The notes beneath the pieces were generated by a model. The model worked only from the letters and a program-made list of their open reading frames with translations. It made no database searches and had not been told where the DNA came from. The translations under genes and the position numbers were made by a program. From positions 2,294,001 through 2,358,000 of the forward strand of contig NZ_CP117781.1 of NCBI RefSeq assembly GCF_028657905.1: a stretch of 64,000 nt of DNA. The letters run 5' to 3'. The DNA comes from Burkholderia sp. FERM BP-3421 (lineage in GTDB: Bacteria > Pseudomonadota > Gammaproteobacteria > Burkholderiales > Burkholderiaceae). This document shows positions 26,635-34,987 of the stretch, in pieces. The stretch's first letter is position 1. Every line of letters starts with the position of its first letter.

Positions 26635-28232
26635 AGCGCCCGCCGCCCGCCGGCTGCCTGTGGCTCGCGGTCTGCCTGCTGCTCGCGGCGGGCGACGCGC
26701 GGGCGGCCGACCGGCTCGCCGCGATCCGCGAACGCGGCGTGCTGGTGGTCGGCGTGAAGACCGACTATCCGCCCTTCGGCATGCTGGCGGCCGATGCGAG
26801 CCAGCAGGGCTTCGAGCACGATCTCGCGGCCGACCTCGCGCGCCGGCTCGGCGTGCGGCTGCGCACGCTCGGCGTGACCAGCGTGAATCGCCTGCAGGTG
26901 CTGAACGACGGCCGCGCCGACGTGACGATCGCCACGCTCGCGGACACCACCGCGCGCCGCCGGATCGCGACGCTGGTGGAGCCCGACTACTACGCGTCGG
27001 GCGTGACGCTGATGGTGCCGCCCGCGAGCGAGATACGGACCTGGGCCGACCTGCGCGGCGCGACGGTCTGCGCGACGCAGGGCAGCTACTTCAACCGGGC
27101 CGTGGCGCTGCGCTACCAGTTGAACCTGCAGGTCTACGGCAACGGGCGCGACGCGAAGCTCGCGGTGCGCGACGGCCGCTGCGCGGGCTGGCTGTTCGAC
27201 GACGCCGCGATCGCGGGCGACCTGCGCGATCCCGCGTGGCGCGGCTACCGGATCGCCTTGCCGTCCGCGCTGACGACACCCTGGGCCCTCGCGATCGCGC
27301 GCGACGCGGCCGGCGATCCGCTCGCGCGCTTCCTCGGCGACGCGGTGGCCGACTGGCACCGGCAGGGCACGCTGCTCGCGCTCGAACGCAAGTGGCGCCT
27401 GCCGGCCTCGCCGTTTCTCGCGGCCATGCATGCACTGTGGACCCGCCGCACGCCGGACGGCGGCTATCTGTGCGCCCGCCTGCCCGACGGCGGCTGGCCG
27501 GTCGCATGCCGCAATCCGGCCTTCGTCACGGCCGAGAACGTGACGGGCCTGCGCCGCTGGGGCCTGAGTGTCTACGAGCGCACCGGCGTCAACCTGACCT
27601 ACGTCTACGACGACTACGAGCGCGCGGCCTTCCTGCATGCGCTCGGCCTCACGCTCGCGCTCACGCTGTGCTGCATCGCGGGCAGCGTACTCGGCGGCGC
27701 GGGGCTCGCGCTCGCGGCCGCGTGCGAGCTGCCGCTGCTGCCCGCGATGCTGCGCGGGCTCGCGCTCGTGGCGCGGATGACGCCGCCACTGCTGCAAACC
27801 TATGTGCTGATGTTCGGCGTCGGCGGTCTCGCGGCCGCGCGCTGGCACTGGCGCTTCGATGCGTTCTGGGTGGTCGTGCTCGCGCTGAGCGCGTGCACCG
27901 GCGCGGGCGTGATGCGCGCGCTCGACGACGCGGCGGCGCGCGAGCGCGTGCGCACGCCCGGCTTCCGGCTGCGGCCGGCCACGCTCGGCATCGCGCTGCG
28001 GCGCGCCGCGGCGCCGCTCACGGCGCTGCTCGTCAACGTGACCAAGGCGACCATGATGGCGAGCGCGATCGCCGTCCCCGAGCTGCTGTCGGTGTCGACC
28101 TCGATCATCGTCGAGCACGACAACGCGGCGACCATGATGAACACCCTGACCGTGTGCTTCGTGCTGGTGGTCTGCGCGGTCGTCTGGGCGCTGAACCGGA
28201 TCGAACGGCGGCTCGGCGATGAACGCGGCTGA
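26631..28232 (+). CDS. Fused amino-acid-type substrate-binding protein and ABC permease
   Basis: A 533-residue protein with a signal peptide (MKRPPPAGCLWLAVCLLL ending ARAAD), then a family 3 substrate-binding domain (VLVVGVKTDYPPFGMLAADA, VTIATLADTTARR, CATQGSYFNRAV) up to about residue 265. A permease part with several helices begins near residue 335 (LTLALTLCCIAGSVLGGAGLAL) and contains an EAA-like segment around TKATMMASAIAVPELL. Such fusions are known among amino acid importers. No ATPase gene follows, which is unusual for a working importer. Confidence 0.8.
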   Translation: MKRPPPAGCLWLAVCLLLAAGDARAADRLAAIRERGVLVVGVKTDYPPFGMLAADASQQGFEHDLAADLARRLGVRLRTLGVTSVNRLQVLNDGRADVTIATLADTTARRRIATLVEPDYYASGVTLMVPPASEIRTWADLRGATVCATQGSYFNRAVALRYQLNLQVYGNGRDAKLAVRDGRCAGWLFDDAAIAGDLRDPAWRGYRIALPSALTTPWALAIARDAAGDPLARFLGDAVADWHRQGTLLALERKWRLPASPFLAAMHALWTRRTPDGGYLCARLPDGGWPVACRNPAFVTAENVTGLRRWGLSVYERTGVNLTYVYDDYERAAFLHALGLTLALTLCCIAGSVLGGAGLALAAACELPLLPAMLRGLALVARMTPPLLQTYVLMFGVGGLAAARWHWRFDAFWVVVLALSACTGAGVMRALDDAAARERVRTPGFRLRPATLGIALRRAAAPLTALLVNVTKATMMASAIAVPELLSVSTSIIVEHDNAATMMNTLTVCFVLVVCAVVWALNRIERRLGDERG

Positions 28233-28863
28233 CCCCATCGCCGCGCGCCTGATCGCCTGGACACCGTTCCTCGCGGGCGGCTTCCTGTGGAACGTCGCGA
28301 TCGCGCTGGCCGCGCTCGCGATCGGCACGTCGTGCGGCGCGCTGCTCGCGCGCCTGCGCGCCTCGCCGCGCCGCGCGCGGGCGCGCGCGGGTCGCGCCGC
28401 GACCGCGTTGCTGCGCGGCATCCCGACCTTCGTGTTCCAGTTCTATCTCGCGTTCGTGCTGCCCGACACGCTGACGCTCCCCGCGCTCGGCCTGCAGGTG
28501 CCGCTGCCCGCCTGGCTCAAGGCCGCGCTGGCGCTCTCGCTCGCGGTCGCGGCCTTCGTGTCGGACAGCCTCGCGCGCGCGCGGCGCGCAGCGCCGGCCG
28601 CGCGCCGTCAGGCGCTGCCCGCGCTGGTGTCGGACTGGGGCAGCTTCAGCGTGACGATCGTGATGGCGTCGTCGACGGCCTCGGTCATCGGCGTGCCGGA
28701 ACTGGTGAGCCGCTGCAACACGCTCGTCGCGCTGCCCGGCGGAAACAGCGTGATGCTGTGGGTGTACCTGTATGCGATGGCGGGCTTCTTCCTGTTCTGC
28801 TGGTCGGCGACGGCGGCGATCGGCGCGCTCTCACGCGCGCTCGGCCGGCGCGTCCTCAGTTGA
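28219..28863 (+). CDS. ABC transporter permease, amino-acid type
   Basis: A 214-residue membrane protein with five or so helices, starting at the ATG at 28219 inside the end of the fusion gene (14-base overlap). The GIPTFVFQFYLAFVLPD segment matches polar amino acid permeases (HisMQ family), and a second conserved loop SVTIVMASSTASVIGVPELV mirrors the fusion protein permease. The two permeases would form a heterodimer. The matching ATPase is missing from the window. Confidence 0.8.
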   Translation: MNAADPIAARLIAWTPFLAGGFLWNVAIALAALAIGTSCGALLARLRASPRRARARAGRAATALLRGIPTFVFQFYLAFVLPDTLTLPALGLQVPLPAWLKAALALSLAVAAFVSDSLARARRAAPAARRQALPALVSDWGSFSVTIVMASSTASVIGVPELVSRCNTLVALPGGNSVMLWVYLYAMAGFFLFCWSATAAIGALSRALGRRVLS

Positions 28864-28991
28864 TTCGGGATTCGCCTCGCCGGCCTGATTTCGATTAAAC
28901 GATCGCCTTCGCGCAAATGCGACCATTCGGTCCGGCACGTCGTCGAAGCACCTATTTTCCCGCTGTAGACATCACCAACCAGGAGCGCACC

Positions 28992-29804
28992 ATGAAAATG
29001 AAACGCATCATGTTGATCGGTATTCTGACGGCTTTCGGCGTGGTTCGATCGGTCGCGATGGCCCAGGTCACGACCGAGGTGCAGCAAGCGCCGCCGGCGC
29101 AGGGCAGCGATTATCCGGCCGGCCAGTACAAGATCGCCTTCAGCAACGACCGGCCTTCCCAGCCTTATGCGAACCTGGACAACTACAACACCGCGCTCAC
29201 GAAATCGGGCAGCGGACTCGATTATCCGATCGGCGTATCGCGGCATCACATCATCCCGTACAACACGATCCGGGATTTCTTCAATCTCCTCTGGCAAAGC
29301 CAGTCGCGAACGGCGCTCGCCGGCAAATACTTCACCATGCTCGGCAACCACATTCCCGACTACGCGAAGATCGGCGGCGGCAACGCGGCGGCGGCGGAGC
29401 AGGCGTCGACCTTCGCGAAGCGGCTCGGCAGCGGCTACGTGAAACCCGGCGGCGCCACGACCGCGCCGGGCACCGACGATTTCCTCGAATACGTCGCCTG
29501 GATGCCCGGCAACCTGTTCATCGGGCCGTCGGGCCAGTTCCGCACCGATGATCCCGGCGAGAACTTCGAGACCAACGCGAAATACATCATCGGACAGAAG
29601 CGCTTCGATACGCTGGTCGCGATCCGGGATGCGATGGTGGCCTACCAGGCCAATCCGACCGACGCCCGCGTGACCGAGATCGCGAAGAACCTCGAAAGCG
29701 TCGCGCAGATCACCCGCGTGCAGCCGCTCGTGAGCACCGACTGGGTCAAGACCGGCACGAACAAGTACGCGATCGATACCAGGAAGACCATTCCGCCCCG
29801 CTGA
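28992..29804 (+). CDS. Secreted HNH-like (SHH-type) protein
   Basis: A 270-residue protein from the ATG at 28992 behind AGGAG. It has a signal peptide MKMKRIMLIGILTAFGVVRS with a likely cut after AMA. A histidine-rich motif GVSRHHIIPYNTIRDFFNLL sits near residues 75-95 and resembles the HHIIP signature of HNH-type nucleases found in polymorphic toxins. WMPGNLFIGPSGQFRTDDPG follows near residues 170-190, as in those families. There is no obvious immunity gene beside it. It could be a secreted nuclease or a non-catalytic relative. Confidence 0.7.
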   Translation: MKMKRIMLIGILTAFGVVRSVAMAQVTTEVQQAPPAQGSDYPAGQYKIAFSNDRPSQPYANLDNYNTALTKSGSGLDYPIGVSRHHIIPYNTIRDFFNLLWQSQSRTALAGKYFTMLGNHIPDYAKIGGGNAAAAEQASTFAKRLGSGYVKPGGATTAPGTDDFLEYVAWMPGNLFIGPSGQFRTDDPGENFETNAKYIIGQKRFDTLVAIRDAMVAYQANPTDARVTEIAKNLESVAQITRVQPLVSTDWVKTGTNKYAIDTRKTIPPR

Positions 29805-29814
29805 GCGGGCCCGC

Positions 29815-29841
29815 CGCGCCGCGGGCCACGCCCGCGGCGCG
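29815..29841. terminator. Bidirectional-looking hairpin between convergent genes
   Basis: GCGCCGCGGGC and GCCCGCGGCGC form a perfect 11-bp stem around CAC, extended by one C-G pair. It sits in the 43-base gap between the stops of the HNH-like gene and the transglutaminase-like gene and marks the left end of the biosynthetic cluster. Confidence 0.65.
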
Positions 29842-29847
29842 CGGCGC

Positions 29848-30528
29848 TCACTGCCGCGCGACCTGATCCTTCCACCAGTCGGACTGCGCGCACTTGCGAT
29901 AGTCGATGAACCACTTCATGTAGGTCTCGTAGTGGCGGTCCTGGTACGGATTCGTCACCACCCGCATGTGATAGTGGAAGCCCGTCAGCAGCGGCACGTA
30001 GTCGAGCCGGTCCTGCTGGTCGTGGCGCTTCGCGTACACCGCCTGCTCGAACGGGATCGGCGCGGCCGCGCCCTCCTTGTGCGCGATCGATGCATTGAGC
30101 GTGCCGTCGACGATCGAGCCGTCGAGCAGCGTGATCCAGCAATGCGCGTTCGCCGGCTCGTTCGCGATATAGCCGTCGTCGAGATCCGCATGCAGCGACG
30201 CGAGCGTCGTCGTGAAATAAGGCGCGCCGTCGAGCAGCACGTTGCCGATCGTGATCGCGTGCGGGATCTTCATGTTCATCAGGATGTAGGACAGATCGCG
30301 CGCGACCAGATAGCAGCGCCCGGGCAGCGCCGACGTGTCCTCGAGCCAGCCGTCCGAGAAATCCTCGACGACTTTCTCGCGCACCGCCGCGAGATCAACG
30401 GCCAGCGCGGGATCGAACGCCAGCCGGGTCTCGTATTCGGACAGGCCGATCGCGCGCGAGCGGGTCATCGCCGCGTCGAGCGAGGCAAGATAAGTGTTCT
30501 GGGTAGCGTGGGCAACCGCTGTCGTCAT
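29848..30528 (-). CDS. Transglutaminase-like protein with Cys-His-Asp triad
   Basis: A 226-residue soluble protein. Three conserved-looking elements fit a papain/transglutaminase-type fold: Cys72 in LPGRCYLVARDLSYIL, His129 in NEPANAHCWITLLDG, and Asp141 in GSIVDGTLN, in the usual order and spacing. The C-terminal 45 residues are aromatic and charged. The gene is on the strand of the NRPS arm, 232 bases after the last NRPS stop. Possible roles are amide formation between two products, leader-peptide removal, or amide hydrolysis. The reaction is unproven; only the triad arrangement is seen. Confidence 0.65.
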   Translation of the reverse strand: MTTAVAHATQNTYLASLDAAMTRSRAIGLSEYETRLAFDPALAVDLAAVREKVVEDFSDGWLEDTSALPGRCYLVARDLSYILMNMKIPHAITIGNVLLDGAPYFTTTLASLHADLDDGYIANEPANAHCWITLLDGSIVDGTLNASIAHKEGAAAPIPFEQAVYAKRHDQQDRLDYVPLLTGFHYHMRVVTNPYQDRHYETYMKWFIDYRKCAQSDWWKDQVARQ

Positions 30529-30760
30529 GCGCTCCTCCTTTCCGGATCAAGGTGCTGCTTCGTTCTCGCGGCCCGGGCCGCGCCGCAGCGCCGCCCGAGC
30601 CGCCTCGCATGCGCGCCGTCCGGCCTGCTCGGCCGGCCCGACGCGCGCTGTCACGTCCGCGCCGCGCGCCCGCTTGCGGGCCGCGCGATGCGGGTCATTG
30701 CGTTGCGCGCACAACCTGGCGCGCGATTCGGCATCCGACGCCGCCCCCGGTTCGCGCGTC

Positions 30761-33700
30761 TCATGCGAGCCAGTCGTGCAGGATCGCGGCGACCTCGGCC
30801 GCCTGCGGCTCCGCCAGCATCGTGATGTGGTCTCCCGGCGCGGTGGCCGCGATCACCGGGCCCGAGGTCAGCGCCGGCCAATCGAGCAACGGGTCCGCGA
30901 ACGCGCGCGCCTCGTCCGCGTCGCGCGCCGCGCTCGCGTGGTCGGCCGCGCGGATCAGATGAATCGCGCCGTCGTAGCGTGCGGGCCGGTAGTCGCGGAT
31001 CGCCTGCTGGCTCGCCCGCTGCACCGCGAGCACCCGGTCCACCAGCGCCGCCCCCGCATCGGCCGGCAGCAGACCCGCCTCGCGCATCAGCGCGAGAAAG
31101 CGGTCGCGCTGCGCCTCCGCCGACAGCGCCAGGAACGCGTCGGCCGACAGTTCCAGATCGATGTCGCCGAAGCGTTCGAGCACGCGCACCCGCCGCAACA
31201 GCCATTCGCCGTCGTCGACGACGGGCGCGGGGCGGTTCGCCTCGATCGGCGCGGGCGTGTCCATCACGATCAGGCGCGCCACCGGCAGGCCGCGCGCGCG
31301 CAGCTGCGACGCCATCTCGAACGCCACGAGGCCGCCGAACGAATGCCCGGCCAGCAGGAACGGCGGCGCCGGCTGGACCGCCAGCAAGGCGTCGAGATGG
31401 CGCGCGGCCAGTTCGGCCAGGCTCGCGCAGGGCTGCGTATCCGCGTCGATGCCGGGCGCCTGCAGGCCGTAGACCGCGAACCGGCCGGGCAGATGCCGCA
31501 CGAGCGGCAGATAGCCGAGCAGGTTGCCGCCGAGCGGATGCACGCAGAACAACGGCGCGCCCGGCCCCGGCGCGCGCAGCGCGACGAGCGGCGACCAGCG
31601 CGCGGCGGCCGGCGCATCGCGCAGCAGCCGGGCCAGCGCCTCGATGGTCGGCGCGGTCACCAGCGCCGAGACCGGCAGACGCCGGCCGAACAGCGGTTCG
31701 AGCGCCGCCAGCAAGCGCACCGCGAGCAGCGAATGGCCGCCGAGCGCGAAGAAATCGTCGGTCACGCCGAACGCGCCCGCCGCCGGCAGCATGCCGCGCC
31801 ATAGCGCGAACAGACGCGCCTCCGTATCGTCGCGCGGCGCGACCGCGGCGCGCGCGGCTGCCCGCGTGAGGTCCGGCGCGGGCAGCGCGCGATGCTCGAC
31901 CTTGCCGTTCGGCCCGAGCGGCAGCGCGGCGAGCGCCACGATCGCGCCCGGCACCAGATGCGGCGGCAGGCGCTCGCGCAGCCAGCGCCTGAGCGCCGTC
32001 TCGTCGAGCGGCGCGCCCGCGTCGGCGCGCGGCGTGACGTAGGCGGCCAGATAGCGCTCGCCGCTCTCGTCCGCACGCGCGACCACCACCGCGGCCGCCA
32101 CCGCCGGATGCGACACGAGCGCCGCCTCGATCTCGGCGGGCTCGACCCGCATCCCGCGCAGCTTGACCTGCCGATCGCGCCGGCCCAGGAAATCGAGCCG
32201 GCCGTCCTCGCGCCAGCGCGCGCGATCGCCGCTCGCGTAGCAGCGCGCCCCCGCCTCGTGCGCGTGCCGATCCGGCGCGAAGCGTTCGGCCGTCAGCGCC
32301 GGCGCGCCGCTGTAGCCGTGCGACACGCCGACGCCGCCGATATACAGATCGCCCGCGACGCCGATCGGCGCGCGCGCGCCCTGCGCGTCGAGGATGCGCA
32401 CCGCCATCCCCGCCATCGGCCGCCCGATCGTCAGGCTGTCCTGCGCCGGCGTGAACGCGCCGATCGTCGCGCATACGCTCGCTTCGGTCGGCCCGTACGC
32501 GTTCAGGAAACGCCGCCCGCGCGCCCAGTGCCGCGCCAGATCGAGCGGGCACGCATCGCCCGCGACGACGAGCGTCGCCAGCGCCGGCAAGGGCTGGGGG
32601 TCGAGCAGGCGCAGCACGGCGGGCGGCAGCGTCGCGACGCTGATCCGCTCGTCGCGCAGCACGCCGCCGAGATCGTCGAGCAGCCGCCCCGCTTCGGCGA
32701 GGCACAGCGTCGCGCCGCTCAGCAGCGCGCTGAACAGCTCGCTCGTGGACGCATCGAAGTTCAGCGATGCGAACTGCAGCACGCGGCTGTCCGCATGGAT
32801 GCCGAACGCGTCGATCTGCGCGAGCGCGAGATTGCACAGGCCCAGGTGGCCGATTCGCACCCCCTTCGGTTGCGCGGTCGAACCCGAGGTGTAGAGCACG
32901 CACGCGAGCGGGTCGGCGCCGCCGGAGGCGGCGGACACATTGGACGCATTGGACACATTCGGCGCCGCAGACGCGGCCACGGCCGCTGCCACGGCCGAGG
33001 ATGCCGAAGACACGGATACCGCCGCCGTCGCCGCAAGCACCGCCTCGCGCGGCGGCACCGTGATGCACGGCGCGTCGCCGAGCGCGTCGCGCAGCCCGAC
33101 CGGCAGCGCCGCATCCGCGCGCGTGAGCAGCGCGGCGAGCCGGGTCTGCGTCGTCATCGCGCGCAGGCGCTCCGGCGGATATGTGGGATCGAGCGGCAGA
33201 TAGGCCGCGCCGGTGCGCAGCACCGCCAGCACCGCGACCACCATCTCGAACGAGCGCTCGACGCACAGCCCCACGATCGCGCCCGCGCCGATGCCGCGCG
33301 CCGTCCATTGCGCGGCCACCTGCTCGACCCAGCGTTCGAGCGCGCGATAGTCGAGCGCCGCGCCCGCCATCGACAACGCGATGCGGTCCGGCGTGCGGCG
33401 CGCCTGCGCGGCGAACAGCGCATCGAGCCGGCACGGCGCGCGCGCCGGCGCGGGCGGCCCCGCCTCGAACGCCGCGAGCCGCGCCGTCTCGTCGTCCGCG
33501 AGCAGCGGCAGCCGCGCGCAGCGCGTGTCGGGCGCGGCCAGCGCCGCATCGAGCAGCGTCGTCAGCTGGCCGAGCAGGCGCTGCATCGCGTCCTCGCTGA
33601 ACAGCGCGACCGTGTAGTCGAGCATCGCATACAGCCCGTCGGGCCGCGCGGCGATCACCAAGGTCAGGTCGAATTTCGCGGCGACCGGATCGGTGTCGAT

Positions 33701-34987
33701 CGATTCGAGATCGACGCCCGGCAGCGCGAGCGCGCCGGCCGGCGCGTTCTCGAGCACGATCGCCGCCTGGCACAGCGGCGGCCGCGCCGGATCGCGCTCG
33801 GGCGCGAGCGCCTCGACCACCCGCTCGAACGGCGTGGCGCCATGCGCGTACGCGGCCTGCGCGACGCCGCGCACCCGCTCCAGCAATGCACCGAACGTCG
33901 GATCGCCGGACAGGTCGCAGCGCAGCGCGAGCGTGTTCACGAAACAGCCGACCAGCGTGTCGAGGCCGGGTTGGTCCCGTCCCGCGACCACCGTGCCGAG
34001 CACGATCTCGTCCTGTTCCGCCTGCCGCGCGAGCACCACCAGGAACGCGCTCGCATACACCATGAACGGCGTCGCCCCGTGCCGGCGCGCGAGCGCGTCG
34101 ATCGCGCCCGCGAGCCGCGCCGGCAGCTTGCGCCGCACCCGCGCGCCCGCGATCTGCTGGCGCGCGGGACGCGGCCCCCGGGTCGGCAGGTCGAGCACCG
34201 GCAGCGGCGCCGCGAGCGTGCGACGCCAGTGGTCGAGGTCGGCTTCGCGCTGCGCGTCGCCGGCCGCGCGCGCGACCTGCAGCAACGCCTCGGCCGAGGT
34301 CGGCGGCGGCAGCGCGCGCGCATCGCCGTCCGCATAGAGCGCGGACAGCTCGCGCATCAGGATGCCGATCGACCATTCGTCGGCGATCAGGTGGTGGATC
34401 GCGAACGCGAGCCACCAGTCGTCCGGTGCGCGGTGCACGGCGACCGCGCGCAGCAGCGGCGCGCGCGCGAGATCGAAAGGCTGCGTGACGGCGTGTTCCA
34501 GCGCCTGCCGCGCGCGCGCGCCGGCCTCGTCGGGCGCGAGGCCCGCGACGTCGACCCGGTCGAACGGCACGTCAACGGCCGCCGCGATCGTGAGCACCGG
34601 CTGGCCGGCCTGTTCGAGCACCGCCGCGCGGCAGAACGGATGGCGGGCCGCCAACCCGCGCAGCGCCCGTGCGAAGCGCGCGGCGTCGAACGCCCCGCGC
34701 AGCCGGAAGCGGCCCGTCATCAGATAGGCCGGATGGCCCGGCGTGAGCCGGTCGAGATACCACAGGCTGCGGCTGCGCTGCGCGAACGACAGGGGCAGCC
34801 GGCCCGCGAGCGCGCGGCCCGCGCCGCCGCCGAGCGCGGCCAGCACCGCGTCGCGCCGCGCGCGCACCGCATCGCGCAACGCGGGCGTGAACTCGCCGGA
34901 CGCCGCCGCGAAATGCAGCCGCTCGCCATCGGCGACGAGCGCGATGCCCGCCTCGCCGAGCTGCGCCAACAGCTGCGCGACGCTCAC
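30761..34987 (-). CDS. NRPS subunit 3: docking-C-A-T-TE, aromatic residue predicted
   Basis: A 1408-residue subunit starts at GTG 34987, whose GTGA overlaps the stop of subunit 2. Domains in order: an N-terminal TubC-like docking segment (VAQLLAQLGEAGIALVADG), condensation (HHLIADE near residue 200), adenylation (YTSGSTAQPKG near 698), carrier (LGGHSLLAV, Ser about 1085) and thioesterase (GHSFGG near 1214). The ten-residue code, read by alignment to PheA, is D-A-S-T-V-A-A-V-C-K, which resembles codes for Tyr or other aromatic residues. An unusual low-complexity Ala/Ser/Asn insertion lies before the A3 motif. The thioesterase implies this is the last module, giving hydrolysis or macrocyclisation. 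Confidence 0.93.
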   Translation of the reverse strand: MSVAQLLAQLGEAGIALVADGERLHFAAASGEFTPALRDAVRARRDAVLAALGGGAGRALAGRLPLSFAQRSRSLWYLDRLTPGHPAYLMTGRFRLRGAFDAARFARALRGLAARHPFCRAAVLEQAGQPVLTIAAAVDVPFDRVDVAGLAPDEAGARARQALEHAVTQPFDLARAPLLRAVAVHRAPDDWWLAFAIHHLIADEWSIGILMRELSALYADGDARALPPPTSAEALLQVARAAGDAQREADLDHWRRTLAAPLPVLDLPTRGPRPARQQIAGARVRRKLPARLAGAIDALARRHGATPFMVYASAFLVVLARQAEQDEIVLGTVVAGRDQPGLDTLVGCFVNTLALRCDLSGDPTFGALLERVRGVAQAAYAHGATPFERVVEALAPERDPARPPLCQAAIVLENAPAGALALPGVDLESIDTDPVAAKFDLTLVIAARPDGLYAMLDYTVALFSEDAMQRLLGQLTTLLDAALAAPDTRCARLPLLADDETARLAAFEAGPPAPARAPCRLDALFAAQARRTPDRIALSMAGAALDYRALERWVEQVAAQWTARGIGAGAIVGLCVERSFEMVVAVLAVLRTGAAYLPLDPTYPPERLRAMTTQTRLAALLTRADAALPVGLRDALGDAPCITVPPREAVLAATAAVSVSSASSAVAAAVAASAAPNVSNASNVSAASGGADPLACVLYTSGSTAQPKGVRIGHLGLCNLALAQIDAFGIHADSRVLQFASLNFDASTSELFSALLSGATLCLAEAGRLLDDLGGVLRDERISVATLPPAVLRLLDPQPLPALATLVVAGDACPLDLARHWARGRRFLNAYGPTEASVCATIGAFTPAQDSLTIGRPMAGMAVRILDAQGARAPIGVAGDLYIGGVGVSHGYSGAPALTAERFAPDRHAHEAGARCYASGDRARWREDGRLDFLGRRDRQVKLRGMRVEPAEIEAALVSHPAVAAAVVVARADESGERYLAAYVTPRADAGAPLDETALRRWLRERLPPHLVPGAIVALAALPLGPNGKVEHRALPAPDLTRAAARAAVAPRDDTEARLFALWRGMLPAAGAFGVTDDFFALGGHSLLAVRLLAALEPLFGRRLPVSALVTAPTIEALARLLRDAPAAARWSPLVALRAPGPGAPLFCVHPLGGNLLGYLPLVRHLPGRFAVYGLQAPGIDADTQPCASLAELAARHLDALLAVQPAPPFLLAGHSFGGLVAFEMASQLRARGLPVARLIVMDTPAPIEANRPAPVVDDGEWLLRRVRVLERFGDIDLELSADAFLALSAEAQRDRFLALMREAGLLPADAGAALVDRVLAVQRASQQAIRDYRPARYDGAIHLIRAADHASAARDADEARAFADPLLDWPALTSGPVIAATAPGDHITMLAEPQAAEVAAILHDWLA

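Noticed and set aside
30651..34415. Very long alternative frames inside the PKS-NRPS genes on both strands
   Set aside because: They are Arg/Ala-rich shadows produced by GC-biased third codon positions. Only the frames with complete domain motifs are real.
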